From contig JAKUDP010000008.1 in assembly GCA_022570795.1 (NCBI GenBank), forward strand, positions 2,071,713 through 2,135,712: DNA of 64,000 nt, read 5' to 3'. Shown here in pieces: positions 23,292 to 33,173 of the stretch (the stretch's first letter is position 1; every line of letters begins with the position of its first letter). Source of the stretch: Sphaerulina vaccinii. Its lineage: Eukaryota > Ascomycota > Dothideomycetes > Mycosphaerellales > Mycosphaerellaceae. Position numbers and translations under genes: made by a program. Under the pieces are notes generated by a model. That model saw nothing but the letters and a program-made list of their open reading frames with translations, was not told the origin of the DNA and searched no databases.

Positions 23292-24942
23292 TCATTCCTC
23301 ATCAGAGGATGAAGAATCCCACAGAATCCGTGGACGTCGGATTTGCTCTTGCCATTGTCCATTGAAGACAGTGGTGATCTTTGGCAGTGGTTCCCCGTAC
23401 AAATATGGCGGGAAGTAGTGCGATCGTGTTTCCATCTGCACTTCCAACTTTACGCCCATCTTCTGTATCTTCTCTGCTGCGTGCTCGATAGTACGTTTCA
23501 TCCCAGTTGTAAGGTCCTGCTCTCGCCCGATGATCTGTAGACTCGACAGTGTTGGTGGTATGGCGCACGATGGCGCGCGCAGGAAAGGAACCTCGTTGAG
23601 GATACCCAAAGTGAATTCGCTGAGGATACCCTCGAGAGTGTGACCGAGTGGTGAAAAGAAGATCTCGTCGGTGTGGAACACAAGAGTCTGGAGCACTGGA
23701 GGACTTCGTGAGCTCATGACAGCGCGCTCGAAATTAGGGCACTGTCCGAACAGGGTCACCGATTCCAGGCTTTGGAACTCTGCGAAGCCTGCGTCAATGG
23801 CGGATCGCTGCTGCTTCAGTCGGTTCCCACTTTGGTAATGTTGTGTCGCCACATAAGTCAATGTTCTCAAACTCTGCTTTTGCTGACTGAGAGCTTCAAG
23901 TGTTGCAGCAGGGTCGTTTCGGAAGAGATAGTTAGCCGCAGGATTGACTTCGTTCTCGAAGTTCCGCAGGTTATGGGAGTTCTCGCCTGCGATATGTCAG
24001 TATGACGCCTAGAACAGAGCAGAACCAAGCTGACCCAGGTATAGTGTTTCCAGTGTCTTCGGTAGTGACAGAATGCCCAGGAGGCCTTTGTGTGTGATAT
24101 TGGACTCTTCCAAGTGGAGATGCTTTAGCGACGTGAATGACCGAGCCTGTATATCATTGACCACATCATCATCAATGTTTACACATGATAGCGTAAGCCG
24201 TTGCAATGATGGAAGTTGAAACAGAGATATGCTTCGCTTATCGATCGTCCAATAAGGGGAGTCCGCTCCGTTCAGATGTAGTACGACTGCGATATAGGTT
24301 AGTGCTGAACTTGCACCAGCGTGTCGCCTCGCGTGTGACTGCCGTCGCCGCGAGAGGTAACTCCGGGCAGCCCTAGACAACGATGCGACAGTGAGTTGGG
24401 CATCCTGTGAAAAGTCTCGACTCACGTTCTTGCAGTGTTTGAAGAGGCTTATTGTCGACACCAGCATCGCGAATAGCCTTCTCGAATGGTGCGAACAGGT
24501 CTTCCATTATGTGCTTGTGCGTGACTTCATCTTCGAAGTCGGCAGTGTTGCACTCGGGACTCTCGATCATGAGTCGCTTCAAGTTACGAGCACTGTCCAA
24601 TAGTTCGCCGAGGTTGTGGAAGAATGGAGTGGTTCGCCAATTGCAAGGGACATCAAGCTCATGAATGGCTTTCGCTCGAGCAGGCCTTTTCGTGATGACA
24701 GTGTTCATATGCATGGTCGACTCGCCATCTCGGATGAGCGCATATCGGTAGAGCACAGGTTCGGCCAAGTCCTGTAGTACTTTGCAGGTGCGAGCGAGTC
24801 TCTTCAGCGCTTTGCGATCTTCCACATGCTCGATGATCTGCGCTATCAGTTCCGTCGGCAGTTTGAGCAGCGCGAACTGGAAGGGAGTATTCATGGCCGC
24901 CAGCGTTCGAGTGGCTTTGAGAATTACGCGCTTCAGACCCAT
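23292..24942 (-). CDS. F-box protein with leucine-rich-repeat-like region
   Basis: Probable substrate adaptor of an SCF ubiquitin ligase (role inferred from the domain). Exons 24942-24426, 24286-24035 and 23986-23292, 487 aa. The F-box lies near the N-terminus: LLKLPTELIAQIIEHVEDRK, then LARTCKVLQDLAEPVLYRY. LRR-like strands follow: LQTLQELVLHLNGAD, FQLPSLQRLTLSCVNIDDD, FTSLKHLHLEESNITHKGLL and FQSLESVTLFGQC. I chose a 139-nt first intron because it restores an LRR strand (QELVLHL); a 53-nt alternative leaves an Arg-rich, non-LRR insert. The second donor is GTCAGC. An alternative start is ATG 24894 (MNTPFQF). The tail ends in an acidic Ser-rich DSSSSDEE. Confidence 0.78.
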
Positions 24943-25997
24943 GAGCGTTGTTGGTGATGATCGAGTAAGTGCTTTGGCGATGTCGTCTCGTCTGGTTGTC
25001 AAGCTAGCTAGGCAACGGGTTAAGGTAAGGTGGAGACTCAACTAGCGCTTGCCGGCCAAGATTGAATCGTGCCTTCCAAAAGTAGCGAGACAAACCTCCT
25101 CTTGACTCTTCGTGAATAAGTTCATCATCTGGATACAGCCGGATGTGGACCAAATACAGTTCCGCTCCAGGTCAAGGGAAGACGTCTTCTTGGTGGTGTG
25201 ACATGCTCTCCGATTGATGACAGGGATCATACCTTATAGACTGTCATCAACACCTCGTGATGGCGGTTCGCGCACTTCATCAACGAGGCGACAGGACTAT
25301 CGTGATGGCCTGGAACTGCTGATAGCCAATACCGTCGGGCGCGGTGAGCGTCCTTCTTCAGGACTGAACCTAGCTGTGTAGTCTCAACATTAGCTCGTTC
25401 GGCTCTTCGAATTATACACGATGTCATGGACCATCTAGCACAGTAAACCATAGCCTTCGCGGGTGCCCACGCTATTCGCACTAGCTGTCTATCAGCTTGG
25501 CGTTCTGCGGACGTGGCTGGGGCAAACGTACGTATGCCTCTGCAGGATGTGGCTGTGGAACTGTAAACAGTTCCTGGATCAGCACTTGAACTACTCAAGA
25601 GAGTAGTGGTGCAGCTGAAAGAATGACGTTCATTCGTAGTGCTGTATGTCACATGGGATCCGAAGGATTCAGTCAAGTCGGTCCACGGCAGCTACTATAC
25701 TTGGCAAAGCATATATCGAACTTCTTCTACAGTAACTACTCGGTAATTGGCTAGCCTGCATCCTTCGAACTCGCAGCACCGTCATACCTTTACGGACGAG
25801 AAACCTTCTCCCGGATCAAGAATGTATAAAAACCTTCTGTCTCCCATGCCACCGGGCTTTGACGTCGAAGGACATCCGAGCCGCAACCAAACGATCGAAC
25901 AGCATGACCACCTGGGGTACAATCGCACGCAGTACCGCGGGCATCACGTCAAGCATCACGTCAGACTCGATATACGAATCTCTTCGGCTCACCGAAG
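24943..25997. other. Intergenic, no supported gene
   Basis: Frames on the minus strand (25227-25676) lack an ATG-led protein-like pattern. The final 100 bases have a partial direct repeat (GCATCACGTCA twice, about 25938-25965). Confidence 0.35.
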
Positions 25998-26765
25998 ATG
26001 AACATCACACAAAACATCACCTATGTTGGGCCTGGTAGTTCCTGTTCCTACCTTGGAGCACGACCTCCGCCTATGTGGCAAGAGACGAACTCCACAGACG
26101 CCGCCTGCAGTGTCGCAAACTGTATCGACAACAGTCAAGCAATTCAGAAATGTTGCGTTGGAGGCACAGTCCAGTCCTTCAACGACACCATCCTCAACGC
26201 TGGCGGGAATCACACCGTCGAGGGCCAATGGCTATACTGCGCACTTCCCGGAGTCAATGCCAGTTCATACGATGACTTCGATCCATATAATCCAAACGAT
26301 CCATACCAGGCCTACCAAGACTGTTTAGTGAGAGAAGGCACGGAGTTCCTGACATGCAACAACCCAAGTCGCTACCCTTTTGGGGGCGTTTCTGATTGCT
26401 TCGGCGGGTCCCAGGGTATCTCGACAGCAAGTGGAATTCCAGCCAATGACTCTAGTCACCCCGAGCAAACTTGTACAGTCAACACCAACGTTCCATCTGG
26501 CCTTGGCCAACTTCTAAGCTGCTGCCAAAGCAGCAACGGCACAGTAAGGGCAGAATATAATGGCTGCCAAGCTAGTTGTTCCGGAAAGCGAACGCTACAG
26601 AGCTGTCTAAACATGAACAACAACAATCGTGGTCAAAATCAGCCGTTCCCGTCTATCTGCGGTAACTATACCTCAGGTGCAACAGCGGGCGTTGGAAGTG
26701 GAAGCGGGAAGCTCACACTTGTAGGGGTGCTCATGCTCAGCTCGGCCTTGTTTGCGGCTTTGTAG
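25998..26765 (+). CDS. Cysteine-rich, Ser/Asn-rich protein with GPI-type C-terminus
   Basis: 255 aa, rich in Cys, Asn and Gly with many N-glycosylation sequons (NIT, NST, NDT, NHT, NGT, NYT). It ends in a small-residue linker and a hydrophobic tail (LTLVGVLMLSSALFAAL), the usual GPI-attachment signal, so a cell-surface location is likely. Odd point: translation from the first ATG (MNITQNITYVG) shows no signal peptide, although the tail and the disulfide-type cysteine pattern demand secretion. The frame is open upstream to a TGA near 25906 with no other ATG, so an unseen upstream signal-peptide exon is likely. No family recognised. Confidence 0.6.
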   Translation: MNITQNITYVGPGSSCSYLGARPPPMWQETNSTDAACSVANCIDNSQAIQKCCVGGTVQSFNDTILNAGGNHTVEGQWLYCALPGVNASSYDDFDPYNPNDPYQAYQDCLVREGTEFLTCNNPSRYPFGGVSDCFGGSQGISTASGIPANDSSHPEQTCTVNTNVPSGLGQLLSCCQSSNGTVRAEYNGCQASCSGKRTLQSCLNMNNNNRGQNQPFPSICGNYTSGATAGVGSGSGKLTLVGVLMLSSALFAAL

Positions 26766-27156
26766 ATAGTCCTACAACAATGAGTATCGCTGTCATCACT
26801 ACCACCACTCAGGACAGGCCTGTTGCGCATTCGCAGCACAGTCACAGCAAAGTAATTCCCGGCAGCCTTATTTCCGATCCCGCGTGGTCGGCGATAGGAT
26901 TCAGTCAGTCATGGTACCAGATCTCAACGCACTCATTGGCATCGCTTGCATCTTCCTCCCGATCAAGTGGACATGTCTCCTGAAGCGGTAGCTGGTCTGC
27001 GCACACCGGCATGCCGACCACGGAGCGTATGAGGACATATAATCTTGTGAGAAGGCCGATACTGACCAACATCACCAGTACAGTGACCAGTTCCCAAGTC
27101 GTCAATAAGTACAAGAAACACCGAAAGTCTACACCGATTATAAGTCCACTTCAACC
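26766..27156. other. Intergenic with a short promoter
   Basis: 3' flank of the Cys-rich gene and promoter of the next gene. A TATAAG element occurs at about 27139, just before the start at 27157. A small minus-strand frame here is listed separately. Confidence 0.35.
26905..27072 (-). CDS. Possible short membrane-anchored peptide
   Basis: 55 aa from ATG 27072: hydrophobic N-terminal segment (MLVSIGLLTRLYVLIRSVVG) followed by an acidic, Cys-containing tail (REEDASDANECVEIWYHD). The frame continues upstream hydrophobically without an ATG. Only composition supports it; it lies in the promoter of the neighbouring plus-strand gene and could be chance. Confidence 0.18.
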   Translation of the reverse strand: MLVSIGLLTRLYVLIRSVVGMPVCADQLPLQETCPLDREEDASDANECVEIWYHD

Positions 27157-27822
27157 ATGTCCATCCAAGTCCTTTCCGGTCCCACATCCCATGGCACGAA
27201 AGAAGACCACGAACTCTTCTTCGCCCGCCGAGCCCTCGCACTTCTCAAATCCCGCTTAGGCACTCAAGGCCTCACAGATCTCCTCGCAGAAGACACAGCT
27301 CTCGCAGACGGATACTGGGAACGCATCATTCTCGAAAGCAAAGACGAATGGCAACTCTGCTCCATCACTCTCCGCGCCACTGGCATAAGCGCCACAGACT
27401 TCCTGACCTGGTTCAAAGCCAACAAAGACAACACTCCAATGATGGTAGCTGCTCATCCAGAGCACTATGTCTCAACACACAGCCCGATTCTCGAGACAGT
27501 TGGAGAGCAAGTTTCCTTCTTCAATCTCAATGTTCGATCTGATGAGCTACATCCTTGCGTTAGGAACAGAGATGTGGAGAAATATCCTATAGCATTCGCG
27601 GGTTCGGGTTCGTTGAGAAGTGGGACGGTAATGGGTCATGCTTGTCATCAGTTTCGAGATTTGGAGCCAAGCGAAGGTAATGGTTTGGAGGTGTGTTTTG
27701 GAGGGTGGATGCCAGCGGCTTTGCCAGAGGAGGTTATTGAGATGCATCGTAAGCATCTTCTTGTTGAGTGGACGACGTGGCTGGGATTGGCGCAGCGGGA
27801 GCTCGTCGGAAAAGGCGAATGA
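27157..27822 (+). CDS. Conserved-looking hypothetical protein, 221 aa
   Basis: Single exon starting at ATG 27157 (MSIQVLSGPTSHGTKEDHE), directly after a TATAAG-containing leader. Balanced composition, no signal peptide, no membrane segment, probably cytosolic. Notable stretches: ILESKDEWQLCSITLRATGI, MVAAHPEHYV and a C-terminal amphipathic helix (EEVIEMHRKHLLVEWTTWLG). I do not recognise a family and assign no function. Confidence 0.65.
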   Translation: MSIQVLSGPTSHGTKEDHELFFARRALALLKSRLGTQGLTDLLAEDTALADGYWERIILESKDEWQLCSITLRATGISATDFLTWFKANKDNTPMMVAAHPEHYVSTHSPILETVGEQVSFFNLNVRSDELHPCVRNRDVEKYPIAFAGSGSLRSGTVMGHACHQFRDLEPSEGNGLEVCFGGWMPAALPEEVIEMHRKHLLVEWTTWLGLAQRELVGKGE

Positions 27823-28296
27823 GAAGACTAATGCTTTATGATGTTATTGGGTAGTTCCGTGCCCGCCGATTAGATTCGGAGTCGTTGTGACTCCATATTG
27901 GTATATAGACTGTCCTTCCGGGCTATGAAGCGAATACTGTTCTACTTCGACCTCAACCCCAAGAGTGAGATCTGGACGTAGGGTCTCCTCTTCAGAGGGG
28001 TTGGCAGTCATATACGACACTGTCTCTTCCTTCTCATTCACCTCAAGTAGGGGACATGGTCTAATGGCAAGGCACTTGAGATTCGGTAGTTCTCTCTGTT
28101 CAGCAGTCTGAGTGGTGCTGCAGCCCCTGTCAATCTCAAGGGACGCTTGGTGAGATGGACACCGGATGTCTCCAAGTGAATTTCTTTTTTGTGATTTCTT
28201 GCAGGACACGCGCTGTCCTCACTTGCTTGTGCTCGCACCGGTTGCCATGTCGACCGCCACTGCACCAGGTCCTCTGTGCAACCACTGCGAAGACCA
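27823..28296. other. Possible 3' coding remainder of the downstream minus-strand gene
   Basis: A minus-strand frame ending at 27844 (about 28190-27844) is protein-like (RELPNLKCLAIRPCPLLEV, an acidic PSEEETLRPD stretch, end NLIGGHGTTQ) but has no ATG. It could be the last exon of the membrane-protein gene that otherwise stops at 28297, via a short intron near 28240-28200. I could not settle this. Confidence 0.3.
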
Positions 28297-29700
28297 CTAG
28301 ACATAAGACCTCCGCTTCCGTGAACCATTACGACTTCTCCTTCGAGGCACTCGATGACTGTGCTGTCGAGCTCTCCTCCGTCGTAAGCTGAAGCATACAG
28401 CGAACAAGGAGAGCAATATCATGAATCCAATGCCCAAGCCGACACCAACGCCGATCTGCCAATGCGGGCCAGTCTTCTGATGAGTACGAAGTGTATTCAG
28501 AGCTGGATCGGGAGTTGCTGATGAGCTGCCTGTCGCTATTCTAATTGAAGTACTAGCTGTGTCTGTCGTGGCCGCGCTGCTGCTCGAAGTGGTTGCTGTG
28601 TCCGTGTATGCCAGATTCTTGCAACCCATGCTTGTTGAGTGTGGTGGAGTCTACGTGCTTGCTCTTGGACATATCGCTTGTCCAATCTCGGGTCGTTGAA
28701 GTGAGGTCAGCATGGAGGCTTGAAGCTAAAGATCGCCTGATACTGCTCATGTTGCACGACATATGAGCTCCATTTAGTGTGGCACACCACGGCAACACTC
28801 GGACTTGAGCCACGCTCATCACTTCTGCGCCGAACTCTCAAAGGTATAGGAAGGCCCGACGCCTGTGACACCTTCCTCCGGTGGTGTGTTGTAGATATAA
28901 TCGGAGAAGATGTTACACTGCCAGAGACCAGTGGTAGTGTTCTTGTATATGTTGACGCTAAGGCTGGGACGAATATGCAAGTCAGTAAATGTAGCATCAA
29001 CACAATCAGCGTAGAGGACTCACCGCCCTGCATTGTTTGCCCTTCTGTTGCAAGGGCTAGCAGCTGCGCAAATTGGCAAGCTGCCATCAATCTGTATTTG
29101 GTCCACCACTCCTCCTCCACTTGCATCCTTAGTTTGTACAGAGCCACAACCAAATCGTTGACTGCAGAAGCTGTGATCGGGACAGCAACTAGGATCTGCC
29201 AATGCTGTTTGGGTAGCAGTGGCAGTGGTATACGTTGTGGTAGTGGTAGCGCTGCCCACAATAGTCGTGATTGTGCTGGTACTCGGAGTAATGGAGAGGC
29301 AGCTGCATGCTGAAGAAAGCGGCTTCCCAGGCTGGAACGAGCCGAAGCAGATTGGTTTCGGTTGGTGCCGCTGTTTCGAGCTGCGCTCGAATAGCATTCT
29401 GGCAGTGGGAGCTGATGCTGGACATGTCGTAACGTATGAAGTCGTCGTAGTCGATTCTGTTGCTGAAGTGATAGTCGCCGTGGAGGTTGGATCTGGGTTG
29501 AAGACAGTGCTTGTGGTTGTCGACTGAGAGATTCCAAGGTATGAAGCACAGAAGGCTGTAGCTGACGCTGGCTGCTTCAAGACTTGGACTGCAGCTCGAA
29601 CGCCACGACAGAAGTCATGTCTTGTGTCGCGCTCTGCAAGGGCAGGCTCGATGGCGCTGACTAGCACTGCGTGCAGAACGGCTGTTGGTAAGAAACGCAT
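28297..29700 (-). CDS. Secreted or type I membrane Ser/Thr-rich Cys protein (internal splicing uncertain)
   Basis: Exon 1 (29700-29024) encodes a signal peptide (MRFLPTAVLHAVLVSA), a Cys-containing head, and Thr/Ser-rich linkers typical of O-mannosylated surface proteins. A 60-nt intron (29023-28964) leads to an exon continuing LSVNIYKNTTTGLWQCNI, then FSDYIYNTPPEE. The last exon (28650-28297), after a CGTAG acceptor, has a Ser/Thr stretch, a membrane segment (WQIGVGVGLGIGFMILLSLF) and an Arg-rich cytosolic end. Between about 28870 and 28650 the reading is unclear: either a 47-nt intron (28869-28823) leads to VLPWCATLNGAHMSC, or a one-base frameshift is present, and the join to the last exon is not resolved. 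Probably a cell-surface protein; no family recognised. Confidence 0.6.
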
Positions 29701-30779
29701 GTTGGTGTGAGTGAAGGAGTGCAACAAGAAGGTGCCGTTCCCAAACCTCTTGTACGTGCTGCATGTTTCCCATGTGGCTTTGTCGTCGGAGCCTCCGCTG
29801 TGAGGCTTCTGCCAGAACAATCTTCTAGGGCAGCCCCAGGTCGAAAGTGGAAGTAGGACGATGGTTGACTTTCCTAATTCGTGGCCTAGACTGCACACTA
29901 ATGGTGGTAACAGCGGCGCCACCCGTGTGTGTTTTGAAGATGCCAAGCTCCAGCGACCAACCGAGAACAGCGAGGGTGAGAGCCGGTGATATAGACTATA
30001 GAGTCGAGACGACGATATAGCGCAACTTCACAGACCAGGATATGGGGACTGTATGTTGGCTAGAGAGTTGCGTCCGCCAGGAAAGGGAAGACCTGAGCCA
30101 AAAAGGAGCCTCCACGTGCCAGTCTGCTCCTGCAGCTTGCAGTGGGTCGGGACTGACTGCAGTGAGCTGTTTGGATCAAAAGGCTTTGAGCTCAGCGCGT
30201 AGTGCAGGATCGCTCACGTGGAAGTAACCGAAGGCCAGAAGAAGCCGTGAGCGTGGATGCTGCCGTGACTTATACCGTCCCCAGTAGTCGGAGGCGCGAA
30301 ACTCGGCTTTGAGCAACTCCTCAATGCAGGTCGTGAGCCTGTAGTGGAACTTGGTGGCCGCGATTGATGTTCTGTCGCGGAGGTTGTCCGAGGGGAGCCT
30401 TGTTTTGTGTTGCCTTGTTGTAATTCATACTTGAGTTGATACCTCATGGGGGAGTCTCGACTCCCCAGGCATGTCTGCGGCACTGACTGGGAGAGTGTCA
30501 GCGTGCTTGATTCGAAGACCTGAAAGGTCGGATACTGTGAGATGTCCTCGTAAAGCGATGCTATGTCTGTACTGACTATGATACAAATGTCCTTTCTGTC
30601 CTGTACTGAATGCTTCTTCACCACCGAACTCCCCGCTCTACCCAAACAAAGGACCCCAAGAACGCCGTCTCTATATCCTTTACGCATCCAGCACTTGGAA
30701 GCCAAGGTGTGCCACATCACCGCGCAACAGTAGGTATACTCAAGAAACTTCCATCATCCTCTTCTCGTCCAGCTCTTGA
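29701..30779. other. Intergenic, no supported gene
   Basis: A minus-strand frame at 30720-30214 is open but Ser/Thr/Pro-biased without ATG-led or domain support. Presumed 5' region of the membrane-protein gene and 3' flank of the glycosyltransferase. Confidence 0.35.
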
Positions 30780-32330
30780 TCATTGCGGTCCTTCCCACAT
30801 AACTTCACAGTCCTTCATTCGTTGTTTGAACTGCCTGATACGACTCTGCATCCAGCCGCAATTCCAATGCTGTTCTTCTCGTTCGTCAGATTGTCCGAAG
30901 CGAATATCTCGTGCAAGATGGCAGCGTCCAGGCGTGTGCATCCACTGTATACAGTCACCACCCTCCCTCTCCCCCTCGAGGATGCAAGCTTCTGCGCAGA
31001 GTTCTTCAGACTCGATTGATCTTTGCTGCCAATCTTCCAGTTTGTAGAAGTCGACGTCTTCTGGCCCGGCTAGCGAAGGCGCCACGAACTTCTTATCGTT
31101 CGACAAGTTATTCCAGGAAGTTCGGTTGACGCTAACATGCTGTGCGAGAAAGTGTTCGTAAACATTTCGATAGAGATATGGTGTTTCCCATCCATACTTA
31201 TGCGCCCAGTCGAGTTGAAATTGCCAGTAAGAGTCCACCTCAATAGGGGTAACATGATGGAATGTGAGAGGTGGTGTACACCAATGTTGATCAGTAAAAT
31301 CGACCGTACTTATCGTTTCGCCTTGAATGAGTGGCCACGCATGTGTGAGCGGAATGTCGACAGCGAGGAATGCTCTCGCGATAATCTCATCTCCGCAGCA
31401 GGACTTTGCGATCTCTTCTTCCCATTGACTGTCATACACCTCTTTCCCGGCATTGTATCGCGCTGCTTCGAGGATGTCTGCCGCCTTCCTGCTCACCACG
31501 ATTCCGCTGCCTCCATGGCCGAACGTAGTGTCTCCTATGACATTCTGCGCCCCCAGATAGTATGGCCTCTGCGGATCCATGGTCTGCAGCCAGAGAAGCA
31601 GGTTCAACCACGACAAACTCGTATCTGCTTCGATCATAACGAACCATTCGATGTCGTCGCTGGCAGACTCAAAGACTTGGTGGAACATGGGCATGAACTT
31701 CCACTTATCCAGATTCCATCCATCGTCACCTTTGAGCTTGCTCATATCCTGGCCTTCTCTTTGCCATTTTGCTATCTCTCTGTACAGACGGAAATCTTCG
31801 TGCTCTTCTCGGATCTTCTTGCTGACTGGCGCTATTGCATCGTAGATCTGCACATCGGCGAAGGATTGATTCAGGTCGGAGAAGACCATGAAGTTGGGTA
31901 CACATTTGAAGGTGGTGACGAAGTGGGTGGGCAGCTTCTGGTATAGCTCTGTAGCGCCCGTCTTCAGCATGACCATCACCTTGTCAGCGCCTGGGAGATG
32001 TCTGCATTCTGAGTTCTTCCCTTCTGCGAGTGGAGGAGATGGAGGAGGTGTGGGCGTTGGAGCTGCTACAGCTTCCCACCTAGTTCCCCCTCCAACATCC
32101 CCTGGTGGAGGTCTCGTATCGATCAATATCGGCGGTTCGTCATGCTCTGCTTGCTGTGGTATGTCGAGTGGTGCAGATGGCGGCGGCGCCTTGTGCTCTG
32201 CTACCGTGTACTCTCTCGCATTAGGGAGCCATATGTCGCGGAAGAAAGCGATTGTGACCACCGCTAGCAAGATGACTGCCACACGTCCCAGCGTGAAGCC
32301 ACGAGCTCCTCCTCCTAAGATGGCGCTCAT
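30780..32330 (-). CDS. Type II membrane glycosyltransferase, GT31-like
   Basis: Predicted Golgi enzyme that adds sugar to glycoproteins or glycolipids; acceptor unknown. Single exon, 516 aa. A short cytosolic head is followed by a signal anchor at about 15-32 (GRVAVILLAVVTIAFFRDIW) and a Pro-rich stem (about 45-110). The catalytic part begins CRHLPGADKVMVMLKTGATE and holds the acidic metal-binding type motif FVMIEADTSLSWLNLL, then PYYLGAQNVIGDTTFGHGG, SGIVVSRKAADILEAA and CCGDEIIARAF. This resembles fungal GT31/fringe-related proteins. The C-terminal part has paired Cys (CAEACILEG, then CIQWMHTPGRCHLA), reminiscent of a PAN/apple-like module. ATG at 32330 is fixed by the anchor. Confidence 0.85.
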   Translation of the reverse strand: MSAILGGGARGFTLGRVAVILLAVVTIAFFRDIWLPNAREYTVAEHKAPPPSAPLDIPQQAEHDEPPILIDTRPPPGDVGGGTRWEAVAAPTPTPPPSPPLAEGKNSECRHLPGADKVMVMLKTGATELYQKLPTHFVTTFKCVPNFMVFSDLNQSFADVQIYDAIAPVSKKIREEHEDFRLYREIAKWQREGQDMSKLKGDDGWNLDKWKFMPMFHQVFESASDDIEWFVMIEADTSLSWLNLLLWLQTMDPQRPYYLGAQNVIGDTTFGHGGSGIVVSRKAADILEAARYNAGKEVYDSQWEEEIAKSCCGDEIIARAFLAVDIPLTHAWPLIQGETISTVDFTDQHWCTPPLTFHHVTPIEVDSYWQFQLDWAHKYGWETPYLYRNVYEHFLAQHVSVNRTSWNNLSNDKKFVAPSLAGPEDVDFYKLEDWQQRSIESEELCAEACILEGEREGGDCIQWMHTPGRCHLARDIRFGQSDEREEQHWNCGWMQSRIRQFKQRMKDCEVMWEGPQ

Positions 32331-33173
32331 CTTTCAAGCTGTAGGTAGGAAAGGAAAAGATGTCGAGCACATCGAAGAGAGAGATGAAAGATGTAAGTAG
32401 AATAAGCAGCAGAAGATGTCGTGAATGGGTGATTGAGGCGTCGTCAGCAGGAAACGCCCATCACATCCACTCCCACTCTCTGGTGCCGGTGGTCTGAGGC
32501 GCCTCTGTCAGCTAGCTAGCCACAGCCGATGAAGGAATAATAGAACAACACGAGATCTGCTTGGCGGAGGAAGAAGAGGAGAAGTGGTGAGAGAACGAAT
32601 GGACAGGGAGAGCTTTCGATATAGCCTTGTTCATAGGGTATGCATACAGCTCGTCAAGTACTTAACTTTCTCCCTCCCAACCCAATTCGTTTTCTCTCTG
32701 TTCATCAACACACTTCATCACATGTGAAAGATGGTCCCCTTATCGGTGTCTATCGGTAGTCAGATCTAAAAGGAGGACTTGCTAACGGCTTCGGGATGTC
32801 CTTGGAACGCTTGTTTCGGAGCCAAGTGCTCGGTTCGCCCAACCTCACGGACACAAGGCGATTGTTGCCGACGTAAGGAGTTTCTCTGCGAGAAACGAAC
32901 AGACATCAGATGATCGGTTTCAGCATGATCACTGTATCGCGAGGTGGTATGCCATCTCATCATGACTGACAAAAGATACGGAAACGAGACTGATCTCTTC
33001 GATGGATGGCTCCAACGTCTTTCAGGGACTGGCCGGCAGATCGAAGCCAAAACTCAAAGACGTGATCCAAGGGATCCACAGCCATTGAGAACTTCACGTG
33101 CATTTCGAGATGCATCAAACAACAACTGCCATAGCAATGGACTTATTGACATGAGGCCTTGTATAAAGTGAAC
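32331..33173. promoter_or_regulatory. Divergent intergenic region between the glycosyltransferase and the PLC-like gene
   Basis: Upstream region for both genes. A pyrimidine-rich tract lies at about 32660-32710. No coding frame is supported. A TATAAAG string at 33162 is too close to the start codon (33174) to be a core promoter. Confidence 0.4.

Noticed and set aside
24287..24425. Two short introns (53 and 30 nt) in the F-box/LRR gene
   Set aside because: A 30-nt intron is below the normal fungal minimum and the exon between would be Arg-rich; one 139-nt intron restores an LRR strand.
25227..25676. 149-codon minus-strand ORF as a gene
   Set aside because: No true ATG start and no family-like features.
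33162..33168. TATAAAG as core promoter of the PLC-like gene
   Set aside because: Only 6 bases before the start codon, too close for a TATA box serving that ATG.
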